Positions 1 through 9,051 of a DNA stretch of 64,000 bases are shown piece after piece. Within the stretch, counting starts at the first letter, position 1; each line of letters starts with the position of its first letter. The notes below the pieces were generated by a model. That model made no database searches, was not told the DNA's origin, and was given only the letters and a program-made list of their open reading frames with translations. Origin of the DNA: Erythrobacter sp. (GTDB taxonomy: Bacteria; Pseudomonadota; Alphaproteobacteria; Sphingomonadales; Sphingomonadaceae). The translations under genes and the position numbers were made by a program. The DNA lies in NCBI RefSeq assembly GCF_024305245.1, contig NZ_JAMWYX010000009.1:88141-152140 (forward strand). Reading direction: 5' to 3'.

Positions 1-248
1 ACGACGATCACATCGACCAAACCCGAATCGATATCAGCTAGCAGCGCCACGAGACCGGGGCGCTGCATGGTGCCGCCGGAGAACCCGCCATCATCATAAT
101 GGTTCGGGACCAGTGACCAGCCTTCATGGCGCTGGCTCAGGATATATGCCTCGCAGGCCTCGCGCTGGGCATCGAGGCTATTGAACTCCTGCTCCAGACC
201 ATCTTCGGTCGACTTGCGGGTGTAGACCGCGCAGCGCAGCGACTTCAT
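1..248 (-). CDS. Serine site-specific recombinase, N-terminal part (runs off the window)
   Basis: This is the start of a large serine recombinase that would cut and rejoin DNA to move an integrative element. The minus strand reads [17 protein letters not shown] from the ATG at 246-248, the classic resolvase N-terminus: a beta strand, then YTRKS with the nucleophilic serine, followed by an [13 protein letters not shown] helix. About 82 residues are visible before the window edge, including the [13 protein letters not shown] stretch typical of the resolvase domain. Its ATG overlaps the stop of the DUF2924 gene upstream (ATGA), so the two are translationally coupled. The recombinase-DUF2924-DUF3489 trio is a recurring mobile-element module in sphingomonads and rhizobia. 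The recombinase and zinc-ribbon domains lie outside the window. Confidence 0.88.
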   Translation of the reverse strand, partial: MKSLRCAVYTRKSTEDGLEQEFNSLDAQREACEAYILSQRHEGWSLVPNHYDDGGFSGGTMQRPGLVALLADIDSGLVDVIV

Positions 249-676
249 GCGGCATCTCCGGTCAGGCCGAAGAAGCGTGGGCCGTTGCGATGGGTGCCGG
301 TAATCGCCTTGACGATCGCGGTGAGCGAGCGCCATGCTCGGCCATCATATTCGAAGCCTTCATTCAGCACCGTGACGGTGTGACCGGTGCCGTGCCAGTC
401 GCGCACCAGCAGCGTGCCCGGCGAAAGTCGGCGGGAAGGTGGTACCATGCCATTGTCCCGCTGGGCTAGCGCGACCGCCTGTCGAAGCAGTCGCTTGCTC
501 TCGCGGCTGAGCCCGCCCTGCTTCTTCTCCTGCAGCCGGTAGGCAATGCCGAGCCGCAGCAGATCCGGTGTGACCGACGGTGCGGGCGCGCCATGACAGC
601 GCGCCCACTCCTCCTTCAGTTCGGCCGGCCCGAGTTCACCGAGCCGGTCGATGGTCATCAGCGCCCGCCGGCCCAT
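245..676 (-). CDS. DUF2924 domain protein
   Basis: A 143-residue protein of the DUF2924 family, which is nearly always found next to serine recombinases in mobile elements; its biochemical role is unknown. Family-like features are the ELKEEW helix near the N-terminus, the [12 protein letters not shown] segment around residues 46-57 and the C-terminal [12 protein letters not shown]...[18 protein letters not shown] block. That last block resembles a small DNA-associated fold seen in recombinase partners. The start at 676 overlaps the stop of the upstream DUF3489 gene by one base (TGATG), and the stop overlaps the recombinase start. An internal Met (MTIDRLGEL) six codons in is an alternative start. 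It probably assists recombination or its regulation, but this is inferred from context only. Confidence 0.8.
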   Translation of the reverse strand: MGRRALMTIDRLGELGPAELKEEWARCHGAPAPSVTPDLLRLGIAYRLQEKKQGGLSRESKRLLRQAVALAQRDNGMVPPSRRLSPGTLLVRDWHGTGHTVTVLNEGFEYDGRAWRSLTAIVKAITGTHRNGPRFFGLTGDAA

Positions 677-1152
677 CAGCTGCCCCGCTCTTCCGCCTGC
701 TTGGCGGCAGGCGAGGATTCATTGGGCCGTTCCGCGGCGATCAGGTAGATCGACTTGCCTTCCTTGTCGCTCGCGCGGATCACCTCCTTGCCCTTCTTCC
801 TAAGGCCAGTCAGGAACGCGCGGCATGTATGTGCCTGCCAGCCGGTTGCATCGCACATAGCTTCGAGGCTGGCGCCGCCCTTGCGCGATAGCAACGCCTC
901 GACTGCCGAAGCCTTGGTCGGGCGGGATTGTTCGGTCGCCACAGCGCGGGCGGCGCCCCCAATCGACACGCCGGCGGGGATCGACTTGGCAGTCTTCTTG
1001 CTGGTAGCAGCCGGGACCGATGTCGTTTCCTGCTTCTTAGGGGCCTCTGATGAGGCTTTAAGACGCATCTTAGAAGCTTTCGCGACGTTTGTTGAATCGC
1101 CGCCGTCGACGGCGCGTGCTGCGATGTCGAGCATAGTGTCGGTGTTTGTCAT
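676..1152 (-). CDS. DUF3489 domain protein
   Basis: A 158-residue protein. The first ~85 residues are low-complexity and rich in Ala, Lys, Ser and Thr. The C-terminal part (residues ~85-140: KASAVEALLSRKGGASLEAM, then CRAFLTGLRKKGKEVI) is the DUF3489 winged-helix-like domain. The family sits next to DUF2924 and recombinases in mobile islands and is probably DNA-binding. It is the first gene of a three-gene overlapping set with DUF2924 and the recombinase. The start at 1152 is preceded by AGGAG within about 10 bases on the minus strand (seen as ctcct at 1161-1165), which supports it. Confidence 0.78.
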   Translation of the reverse strand: MTNTDTMLDIAARAVDGGDSTNVAKASKMRLKASSEAPKKQETTSVPAATSKKTAKSIPAGVSIGGAARAVATEQSRPTKASAVEALLSRKGGASLEAMCDATGWQAHTCRAFLTGLRKKGKEVIRASDKEGKSIYLIAAERPNESSPAAKQAEERGS

Positions 1153-1582
1153 TGGTGGTTCTCCTGATCGAAGCAGCGACCATTGCTGCCCCCACCACTC
1201 GAAGCCCCGGTTTGCCCTAGGCGTCGGGGGCTGCGGCCGCTCGAGAGCCGCTATTCAGTGACAGCACCAATGCTTGGGGCGCGGGAGAAGTCCAGGAAAC
1301 AATGTCAGTTTTGCGCCCCCATCCCGGTCCTGTCGCTGGCTTGCCGACCGCAAAAGCGGACAAGGGTCACCAATCGGCTGCGATGGGCCGGATCTGGGAC
1401 AAAACTCCCAGTCGGCACCGCCTACCCAAACGACCGATTTCGCCGAAACCGGCGGTTCAGGAAGCAACGAAGACGGCGCTGGGGAAGCCTGCAACTGGTC
1501 AATGAGCGCCGCAGCATATTCAACCGTTACATGGGCATCGCAGGCTCACGCGATGGCAAGGCTGATGCAAATCTAAAGCTGC
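1153..1582. other. Gene-free stretch between the mobile module and the unknown pair
   Basis: About 430 bases without a credible gene. The open frames crossing it have no family signature and are shadows. The right part of the minus strand should hold the promoter of the recombinase module. No tRNA, attachment repeat or terminator could be recognised. Confidence 0.5.
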
Positions 1583-2686
1583 CTATGTGGCGGCGAGTTC
1601 GACGAGGGTATCGATTTGTTCCGCAATGCGGTCGGCAAATTCTGTTGGCAACTTCAAGACTGCAGCAGAGTACAATGCAATACGTTTCGCAAATTGACGA
1701 CTTCTGGCCTCAGCGAATAATTGTCCTGTGCGACGATCGGCGATGTCATCATGCTTAGCGAGTTGTCTGAGTGCCAGCTCACGAAGCCCAAGAGCAGGGC
1801 TTCGCAACATTGTAGGCGCTTCTAGCAACCCACGCAGAAGCTGAAGCAAATTGGGCCAAGCAACCAAGGCGGTTTCCTGCTCAGTGTTACTGTCATGTGC
1901 CCGAAGCAGCTCATACAGCCGCCGCAGATTAGCGACTCCCTCCGGACCACCCCAAAGATAGTACCGGACAACCTGGCCAAATTCCTTCTCATCCTCGTTA
2001 AGGTCCAAAATGTTCCTTAGGTCGCCGACCATCATTGTAAGCATCAGCGCCATGCAAACGCAGATTTCATTAAAGATCGCGAGATGCGACGACTTGGCTG
2101 GATTGAGCTCTCCCTTTAGCGGAAGGATCCTCGATATGACTCTCCTGAACGACCTTGCTACGTCCTGCGTAAGGGGCACCTCTTGGTGAAGGATGTGAAG
2201 GATCTCCCCGCCGGGCGAAAACTTCTGAGCTGCATCATGCAGTAAATGCCAGTTGTTCAGATCCCCGCCGTACGATCTCAGAGCAGCATACTCCGGGTTA
2301 GTTGCTGAGGCGAAGTTATCAAAGCCACCCGATCCAAATACATTGATGCCGAGTTGCCGTGCCGCCAGCCTGTGCGCTCGCTCCGCGGGTTTACCCATCA
2401 AGAGCATCCCATCCTCTGCGCCGACTAGCTTCAGCAAGCCGCTAAGCCAGAGTGCTCTGGCAATGGCAGGACCCCCTGTGCTTTTACAGTCAAAGATAGA
2501 TTTAGAGATCGACCCATCTTGACGCAGCCAAATACCCAAGACATCAATATCAGTAATAATTTTGGGAGCGCTCGTTAAGTCGACAGATGTGAAAACATTA
2601 ACCTCGGTGAACGACAGCATACCCGACGCCACACAGAACTTCAATGCGCTATTTTTAGCCGGATTATCTTTGTCACTTTTCGCCAT
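1583..2686 (-). CDS. Hypothetical protein, second gene of an unknown pair
   Basis: A 367-residue protein that I do not recognise. I chose the ATG at 2684-2686 (MAKSDKDNPAKNS) because it falls one base after the stop of the upstream gene (TGA-T-ATG); the frame stays open further upstream but only inside that gene. The N-terminal third (ALKFCVASGMLSFTE, then IITDIDVLGIWL and IFDCKSTGG) could be a nuclease-like alpha/beta core: D...IFDCKS has the D-(D/E/C)xK-like spacing of degenerate restriction folds, but this is only suggestive. The remainder is helical. Base composition is visibly poorer in GC than the flanks, as expected of transferred DNA. It is tightly coupled to 2688-3986 inside a defence-bearing island, so a two-gene conflict system is a reasonable guess and no more. 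Confidence 0.6.
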   Translation of the reverse strand: MAKSDKDNPAKNSALKFCVASGMLSFTEVNVFTSVDLTSAPKIITDIDVLGIWLRQDGSISKSIFDCKSTGGPAIARALWLSGLLKLVGAEDGMLLMGKPAERAHRLAARQLGINVFGSGGFDNFASATNPEYAALRSYGGDLNNWHLLHDAAQKFSPGGEILHILHQEVPLTQDVARSFRRVISRILPLKGELNPAKSSHLAIFNEICVCMALMLTMMVGDLRNILDLNEDEKEFGQVVRYYLWGGPEGVANLRRLYELLRAHDSNTEQETALVAWPNLLQLLRGLLEAPTMLRSPALGLRELALRQLAKHDDIADRRTGQLFAEARSRQFAKRIALYSAAVLKLPTEFADRIAEQIDTLVELAAT

Positions 2687-2687
2687 A

Positions 2688-3986
2688 TCACACCAATGCA
2701 AGGGTAAGTTGCTCCCACTGCTCTTTTGCAGCAGCACTAGGCGCAACCTTCTGCCTTTCCCTCAAAGAACGACTTCCAAGAACACTTGTCACATATTTCT
2801 CATCCATCTGCAAAAGCGCTCTCGCCTCTTTGTCATGACGCATTTCCACGCGAGCTGACCCACCTTCGGCTAGCATAATTGCTAGTCTCACGGCCTCTTC
2901 GTTCTCTTCTGTTCTACGAAGATGAAATTGGTGCCAACCAGGTTTCGTTTCAACGAAATAACCAATGTTGAATACCGCAGCGACCTTACCGTATTGACGG
3001 AACGCCTCCGTATTTGCGCCGAGATATCCGTCTCGTAGCAACGCATTTAGCAGAATAGCGGGTTTATTTATGGCGTAACTAAACGGTAAAAGCTGTCCCT
3101 TCCTGACTGCAGAGAGAAGAGCCATTGCTCGCTCGTAAATCTCCCTATTACCAGGGGATAGGCGGGCGGCACCAGGACGTGGAGTAAAAAGGAAAGTTTC
3201 CCTGAAGCTACCAATCTCGAGAGTTGGAGGCTTTAGCATATTCTCAGCGGCGAGCAGTTTTATAAGATGGACCTGAGTAGTGGTGAGCGGCTGACCAGCG
3301 ACCTGTTGGCTCGCGATGATCATTGAGAGAGGCCAGCCTTGATGCGACTGAAGAATATTGAGTACGTAACTAAAATCGGTACCACCAACTTTTGCAAGTA
3401 AATCTGCCAAAGCCGCATTGTTATCAGCGAAATAAACGGGACTTAATAGTACCGTCTGACCTCTAGCCCGGTGTTGAGTAATGAGGCCACTATCAGCACC
3501 GATGGTAAGGCATCTTTGCGCAAGCCCCTTTTCGATGCCCATACCGGCTATGAGACGGTCAGCGTTCTCTGGATGCTCTTTGAGCTTGGCCATGATCGCG
3601 ACCATAGCCTGCTCTGTCTCATTAAATGAATATTGATCTGAGTAATCGCCAATTATCTGGTAGACGTCTTCGAAATAAGGAACATCCGGATCGATTTTGG
3701 TGATGGTTTTTCCGGTCTCGTACAGCTTGACCATTCCGGATTCACTCAGAGTTCTGAGAACAGGTTTCAGAGCGACTGTCGGGATGTTAAAGAGAGAGTC
3801 AGAAACCCTAGACAGAACCGCATAGTCGAGCTCTGGTAGACCCCTTATCTGCACGGCAAGCGACGCCGCCATCCCAATAATCCTGAGATCGTCAAAATCA
3901 CCGACTTCGAACGCTCCGACGCCAGCTTGAATGTCGCTTGCAAACTCAGCGAGCTGTTTGCCTTTCAAGAATTTTCCCGCTGCCAC
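2688..3986 (-). CDS. Hypothetical protein with winged-helix-like repeats, first gene of the pair
   Basis: A 432-residue protein without a family I can name. It is almost wholly helical with short strands. Segments such as LKPVLRTLSESGMVKLYE (residues ~75-92), AQRCLTIGADSGLI (~157-170) and VHLIKLLAAENML (~238-250) have the helix-turn-helix plus wing rhythm of regulators or of adaptor subunits in conflict systems. There is no signal peptide and no membrane segment, so it should be cytosolic. It ends one base before the start of the downstream partner, implying joint translation. The sequence is AT-richer than the PUL region. It could be a DNA-binding partner of the downstream protein; this is inference. 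Confidence 0.6.
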   Translation of the reverse strand: MAAGKFLKGKQLAEFASDIQAGVGAFEVGDFDDLRIIGMAASLAVQIRGLPELDYAVLSRVSDSLFNIPTVALKPVLRTLSESGMVKLYETGKTITKIDPDVPYFEDVYQIIGDYSDQYSFNETEQAMVAIMAKLKEHPENADRLIAGMGIEKGLAQRCLTIGADSGLITQHRARGQTVLLSPVYFADNNAALADLLAKVGGTDFSYVLNILQSHQGWPLSMIIASQQVAGQPLTTTQVHLIKLLAAENMLKPPTLEIGSFRETFLFTPRPGAARLSPGNREIYERAMALLSAVRKGQLLPFSYAINKPAILLNALLRDGYLGANTEAFRQYGKVAAVFNIGYFVETKPGWHQFHLRRTEENEEAVRLAIMLAEGGSARVEMRHDKEARALLQMDEKYVTSVLGSRSLRERQKVAPSAAAKEQWEQLTLALV

Positions 3987-4466
3987 TTTGATCCCTCAGT
4001 TGCCCATTCGCCTTCTGCTACAGCAGATAGTGCCCGCCAAAGATAGCCATCTGCAAGGAGTTACGCTTGCTAAAATGAGAGTGAGGGGCGCAGATCATGC
4101 ATCAGAACATGGCTCAATCCTTTGGCATTGTGGCAAGCCGATGAACTTTGTCGAGCTCCCAAACTGGGAGAGGCCGATTATCACCTCAGAACATCTTATC
4201 AAATTCCGGGTGACACTCGAGGTCAGCAAGAGCCGCCTCCCTGCATCAACCGCCCCGCCTCGCTGAGCGTTCGTCAAGTCATCCACGAGACCAACTACGG
4301 TTATTAATAGCACGTTCGCTGCGCGATCACGTTAACGAAGTGGCGCCTTCCAGGGGGCGAAGACGTTCATTTTCCGCGACAATGAGTGACTGCGTTTGGT
4401 CGTGTTCAGTCCTGTTTGGCGCGCGCGACGCACTGCCGTTCACTTCAAATAATCCTTCAGCTCAAG
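3987..4466. other. Gene-free stretch
   Basis: About 480 bases between the unknown pair and the ABC-3C ATPase. It should contain the promoter of the pair on the minus strand near 3990-4060. No other gene, repeat or RNA could be supported; short open frames here lack recognisable sequence. Confidence 0.45.
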
Positions 4467-6440
4467 CTATCCCGGCCGATCGGACTTCAGCCAACCGAGC
4501 GGAACAAGCGCGTGATCACGCCATTGTTCGGCAAGTACCACGTTATCAAGGTCACCCCATACATCGTCGTCGGCATGGTCGAGGACGATAACCTGAAGGC
4601 GTCCGTTGGCGGCTGCCACCTGCTCCCCGAGCAACGCGAACACTTTACGTACGGCTTCGACGTCTTGGTCGCGCCACGTAACTGGATCGGCCTTTTGATC
4701 GCCGGCTGTCCGGCGCGGAAAATAGACCTGGCTAGGCTGATCGTAGATCAGCAATCCGGGAACGGGGTGATGGGGCAGCGACAGGAAAAACGTTTGTAGA
4801 GCGAGGGTCAACGCAACGTGATAGGCGAGCCAGTTCGCGCCGCTACCGATCTCCCATAAATAGTCGTCCCGGGTCCCGCGAATCACCTTCACCGTCAGGT
4901 CCTGGATCATCAGACGGACCGGCGCTTCGGGCCATTCCGCATCGAGCCGTGGAATCAGGCGACCGGTCGTCGCTTCGATGCTGTCGATCGCGTTGCGGAG
5001 CTTCCGCTGGATCTCACCTTCCGAGACCCGCCGCTGCAATTCGGCAATGTCCGCCTTGAGCACATCAATCTGCTGGCGAAGGCCGGCGGATTGATCCGTC
5101 CTGTCGTAGAGCTCAAGCGCCTGTTCCAGCCGCCCAAGGAAACGCTCCATCCGGTCGAACCGGTCGATCGCCTGCTTGGCCTGCTGTGAGTTGCGCTCCA
5201 AAAGCCCAATCTCACGCTTGATCTCGTTCAGCAGGATCAGCGAGGTCTCCGCCTCTGCACGCAAACGATGTATCTCTTTGTCAAGCGTATCGGACACGCT
5301 GGGATGGGTTCGAAGACGAACTTCGATCGCAGACAGCGCGTCGCTCAGCTGCTCGACCTTCTCGCGGCCGCCATCCCCAAGCATCGCCACGACGTCCTCG
5401 GGGCGATCCTCGGGAACGAGTTGCTTGAGCCATTCGGAGATCGACAACCGATCCCGCTGGATCCGCAGTGCGCTCCCATACGCGTCACTGCTCTCGATCA
5501 GACGACGCAACTCGCTCAAGCGTTGGCGACGCTGCGTGAGTTCGGCAGCGACCCTGCTCTCTTCGTTGCGCAGTTCTCCCAGCCGTACAAGGGAAGCGTC
5601 GATGCCGGCAATGGTCGGATTTGCCGCGTCGCTATTGGACGCGACAATCTCACGCAGGAGATCGACGATGTCGGGCCAGTCGGTCGGGATTACCTAATCT
5701 GGCGGCAGCAGCCCGAATTCGATGGCCTGACGGATCCAAGACGTCGCTTCCAGCCTCCATGCATTTCCGGCCGTCACAAGCGCGCGCAAGTCGATCTCAC
5801 GGCGCCGCAAAATACGGTTTAACCGGTCAAGCTCATGGCGTGCCTGAAGAACCTCGGCGGTCACGGCTTGCAGGATGTAGGGGAAAATCGTCTTTAGCTT
5901 GTCGCGATGCTCGCTGGTATCCGCCTTGAAAAACATAACGTCGGGATTGGCGACGATATTCTGCGGCTGGAACGTAAACGCCATGAGATCGCGAAAGCTC
6001 GGACGCGATTGCGAGGCGGCGTCGGAATCGGGCTCGAAACCGAGATTGGTGAGGCCGGCCAGCCTGTCGAGCACCTTCTTGACGTTACCTTGGGTAGTGT
6101 CCTTTCCCTCGATCCGGTGCGGGATCTCGATTGTGTCAGCCTCGATCAGGACCATGTCGCCGGTGCTCTGCTGATCCCCGGGCTCCCGGCGCGCGAGCAG
6201 CTTCTGCCCTTCAACCGTGTCGATCACGATGCCGAACCAGCTGCAATTCTCGCGAATGACGCCGACTGGGATCGCGCATTTGTCGGAGGCGAGGCAATAG
6301 TCGATGATCGGAATGACCGCAGATTTTCCAGTCTTCGACGCGCCGCTGATGACGTTCACGACACCCGGAAGGAAATCCAGCTCGCGGGGTTTTTCATCGG
6401 TACGTGGCCAGAGGATCAACTTGAGGAGCTGGAAATACAT
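4467..6440 (-). pseudogene. DUF3732 ATPase of an ABC three-component (ABC-3C) system, split by an in-frame amber codon
   Basis: This is the ATPase subunit of an ABC-3C conflict system. Reading from the ATG at 6440, residues 1-248 hold the N-lobe with Walker A GASKTGKS near residues 33-40. A TAG at 5694-5696 then stops translation. The same frame continues without further stops for 408 codons, through a coiled-coil region, to the DUF3732 signature YDQPSQVYFP (near 4720-4755) and a Walker-B-like VIVLDHADDD (near 4560-4590). The joined length, about 657 codons, is normal for the family. The start overlaps the stop of the middle component by one base (TAATG). With Walker A and Walker B on opposite sides of the stop, the gene should be dead unless the codon is suppressed or is a sequencing error. 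A TTG at 5519 could reinitiate only the C-part. Confidence 0.8.
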
Positions 6441-6952
6441 TAGAAGTCGATCCTCAAGGTTGAGGCGATCTGTGGAAGTCCGAGCTTGGAAAACCAGTAG
6501 CCGATCTTGTCGGCGGCGCTCGAAAATCCTTTCAGCCGTTCAGGAATGGAGGGCTTCTTCACATCGAAAAGATCGAGTGGATATCCGTGCAGCAGTGCGG
6601 AGCCATGGTCGATGCGAATGAGTTGAGATGTCGATGCGACGCCTATCGACTGGAGGCTGAGCTGCCTGAGCAAACGCGCGCGCGAGTGAAGCTGAACTAG
6701 GACCTCCCGTTCGCGGTCGAATTTAGCGGCGAAAAGTGTTAGGCCGGATGCCTTTCTGGTCGATGCCACGGCGTCGAACGTCTGCCGATGAAGCAGCATC
6801 GGCAGGACGAGGAAAGCGAGCAGGAAAGGCGCAGCTTCGGCAGCACCGTCCTCCTGATACCCGAGCGCGAAATTCCAGATGAGATAGGCGCCGATGGCAG
6901 GGTTCTGGATAAGTTCGATTTCGGCGAGGTCTGTGTTTACAAAGGCCGTCAT
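6440..6952 (-). CDS. ABC-3C system middle component
   Basis: A 170-residue protein matching the 'three-component ABC system middle component' family, the small central gene always found between the effector and the DUF3732 ATPase. Typical features are the N-terminal [16 protein letters not shown] block (residues ~17-32), the hydrophobic [12 protein letters not shown] helix (~45-56) and the C-terminal [14 protein letters not shown] segment (~146-159). It has no catalytic motif and is thought to link ATPase and effector. ATGA overlap with the effector upstream and TAATG overlap with the ATPase downstream show a single translationally coupled operon. The gene itself is intact. Confidence 0.82.
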   Translation of the reverse strand: MTAFVNTDLAEIELIQNPAIGAYLIWNFALGYQEDGAAEAAPFLLAFLVLPMLLHRQTFDAVASTRKASGLTLFAAKFDREREVLVQLHSRARLLRQLSLQSIGVASTSQLIRIDHGSALLHGYPLDLFDVKKPSIPERLKGFSSAADKIGYWFSKLGLPQIASTLRIDF

Positions 6953-8118
6953 TTAGGGGTTTCTCCCAGAAGCGATCCATAGTCCGCGTGCCAGCCGATT
7001 CGACGGCGATCGGCCAGATCGTTGAAACTCCCGTGGACGAAATGCCCAGGCACTACCCGCCCATCCAGCGGGGCCTGGTATTGCGCGCACTGACGGTAGA
7101 CTAGCCGCCCCTGAACCGGCACGGACCGGTCAGAATGAAGGTCCGAGACATCGCCCCGGATCATGCCATGACGCCTAACAAGATCGTCATCCCAAGTATC
7201 GAGGCTGCCTGGAAAGATCACGCCGCGATCCGCCCAGTCGGCCTTGTCAGCCGAAGCCCGCAGATAGTCGCTGACGGCACGCAGGCGTTCTTCGTCATTA
7301 GCTTCGACGAACTCGAGCTGTCGGATGAAGGTCGGCCTAGTTGAGGCGATGTCGGCCACCAGGTCGTCGCTTGGTGCACCGGCGAACGACATGAGAAGGC
7401 CAGGCATATTGTTCTGCCGGACGAACGCGTGAAAATCGCGCCGGAATGCGTCGGCATCAAGGATTGGACGTTCGCCCCGCTGAATGAGACGGTCGAGCGC
7501 CTGCTTGGCCTGCCCGATACCGGACTTAATGATGATGTCGATTTGGTTCTCGCTGATGACCGGTAAAAGAACGGCCCGGATCACGTCGAGGGGATCTGCC
7601 CCTTCAGAGTCCAGCGCAAACCGCGTCACGATCGCCGTTTGTTGTTCGGCAGGCGCATCGAGAAACGGTTGGAGATGCTCGGCGCAACTAGGCACCGTCT
7701 TCCGTTTCGCCAGCTTGGCCCGAATGACCTTCAACGCAGCCTCGGCGGTAGCAACATCGTCAGCCGCCGACAGCGCCTGCACGAAATCGCCCTTTTTCAG
7801 CGGCGTCACATACAGGCGGTAATTGGTAGCGCCCGCATCAATCTCTTTGCCGACGATCATGGCTCGCCAGTTCTCGAACGCTTTCCAAAGATCGCCGGCC
7901 CAGTCAGACACCGGGTTTTGGCGGAGCGCACTCTTGGTCTGCTCCAGCAGCAGCTGGCCGGAGGGTTGATGGACCGCAACGTCGTCCTTGAACTCCAGCG
8001 ATACCTTAGCGCCTTTCGGGCTTGTCAGCAGATGATAAAAGACCCGCACTGGCTGCAAGGCATAGCCAAGATATTGCCCAGGAGCGCTGTGTTTGGCAGG
8101 TTTCGTCTCCGCATTCAT
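6949..8118 (-). CDS. ABC-3C effector: nuclease-like N-terminus plus ABC-3C C-terminal domain
   Basis: A 389-residue protein, first gene of the ABC-3C operon. Residues ~36-65 (KVSLEFKDDVAV, then LLLEQTKSAL) have the acidic strand followed by a (E/Q)xK strand of restriction-endonuclease-fold domains related to Cap4/DUF4297: D45/D46 and Q60-x-K62 are the likely metal and catalytic residues. The C-terminal ~130 residues (from about WADRGVIFPGS to GWHADYGSLLGE) match the conserved domain by which ABC-3C effectors are recognised. Known ABC-3C systems are predicted to sense invading nucleic acid through the ATPase and unleash the effector. Here the effector and middle gene are intact while the ATPase is interrupted, so the module may be inactive. 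Confidence 0.75.
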   Translation of the reverse strand: MNAETKPAKHSAPGQYLGYALQPVRVFYHLLTSPKGAKVSLEFKDDVAVHQPSGQLLLEQTKSALRQNPVSDWAGDLWKAFENWRAMIVGKEIDAGATNYRLYVTPLKKGDFVQALSAADDVATAEAALKVIRAKLAKRKTVPSCAEHLQPFLDAPAEQQTAIVTRFALDSEGADPLDVIRAVLLPVISENQIDIIIKSGIGQAKQALDRLIQRGERPILDADAFRRDFHAFVRQNNMPGLLMSFAGAPSDDLVADIASTRPTFIRQLEFVEANDEERLRAVSDYLRASADKADWADRGVIFPGSLDTWDDDLVRRHGMIRGDVSDLHSDRSVPVQGRLVYRQCAQYQAPLDGRVVPGHFVHGSFNDLADRRRIGWHADYGSLLGETPK

Positions 8119-8584
8119 ACGTTAGGCCCCCTTATCAACTATGCTGTTGAAGTCGCCGCGCAAGGTCAAGAGAATATGGCTGATTTCGGCGTACTCTTTC
8201 CAGACGTGAGCTGTATGAAACTCGCCACAGACGGATTGCTCGTGATTGTGCTCGATTTGGCGCGAAGCAAACATCGCCAGGCATCAACGTTGATGCATGA
8301 GCTCGCACATTCGATCCTCGATCAGGCATCAACTGAGCATGAGCCGAGCCATTAGCCGGCAAGATGGTTCGAACAGGTAAGCCACTAGGGATGCATCGAC
8401 GCCTGCCTTGGCAGCGGCTCTGGAAGCCGCTTTGGTGCAATGGCCCCGCGACGGGGGTCGGACGATCCTGTGGGATGGCTGTTTACGGTGGCGCAGCGTA
8501 GAATCGGCCGGGCCGCTGCTCGCGTTCAGACCGCAGATCGGAGCGCACAGACCTTTCGCCTGCGCTTCTGCCCGATCCTTCGCT
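8119..8584. other. Gene-free stretch upstream of the ABC-3C operon
   Basis: About 470 bases. The right-hand end of the ABC-3C operon promoter should lie here on the minus strand. Several overlapping open frames exist on both strands, none with a recognisable family or good ribosome binding site. It looks like decayed island DNA. Confidence 0.45.
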
Positions 8585-8947
8585 TCACGCCACCAGCTGT
8601 TGCAGCTGCGCATGAACGTTACGCCATGGCTTCATTAGATCCAAAGTTGGAACTGTGACAGTGTGGCCCTGGATTTGGAACGTTTCGTTGAGGGGAATGC
8701 CTGCTGCTGGATTCAGGAGAATGCCTTCGGCCCGACCAAAGCTGGGACCGCTGGCCGCTGCGTTTTTGAGGTAGCTAAACAGCTGATACAAGTTGCCCGA
8801 GTGGAAGCTTTCGGACCCATGATAGGTCTGTAGGGCGCTGGCATAATACTTGGTGTCGATGATAATGCGGCGGCTCGAGCCCCGCATAAACACGTCAGGG
8901 CGCATGGACGGCAGCCCCTCGCAGTTTCCCGTTACGATACCGAGTTG
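8585..8947 (-). pseudogene. McrC-like restriction component, C-terminal fragment
   Basis: The minus strand encodes the last ~120 residues of a McrC-type subunit of a McrBC restriction system. Recognisable pieces are LPSMRPDVFMRG, IIIDTKYY (the D-x-K nuclease strand of McrC), SGNLYQLFSYLKN and EGILLNPAAG, ending near TLDLMKPW. The frame is closed by TGA at 8948-8950, so the N-terminal two thirds are gone; full McrC proteins are about 340-440 residues. The ATG at 8905 is inside the conserved domain and is not a natural start. No McrB GTPase gene is present in the window. This is a remnant of a restriction system in the same island as the ABC-3C genes. Confidence 0.72.
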
Positions 8948-9051
8948 TCAGGTGCTAAGCAAACGTCTGCAGCATATCGGCTTTTGCGCAAAGCGCCTGC
9001 CTCGACCCAATACAGATCGGATCAGCTGCGAGGGGAATTACATGGCCTGGT

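Noticed and set aside
7639..8355. Plus-strand open frame of 238 codons over the ABC-3C effector start
   Set aside because: Overlaps the effector in antisense and has an Arg/Gly-rich shadow composition.
8360..8400. GGTTCGAAC at 8365-8373 resembling a tRNA T-loop, a possible island attachment site
   Set aside because: No acceptor stem, anticodon arm or CCA end fits around it on either strand.
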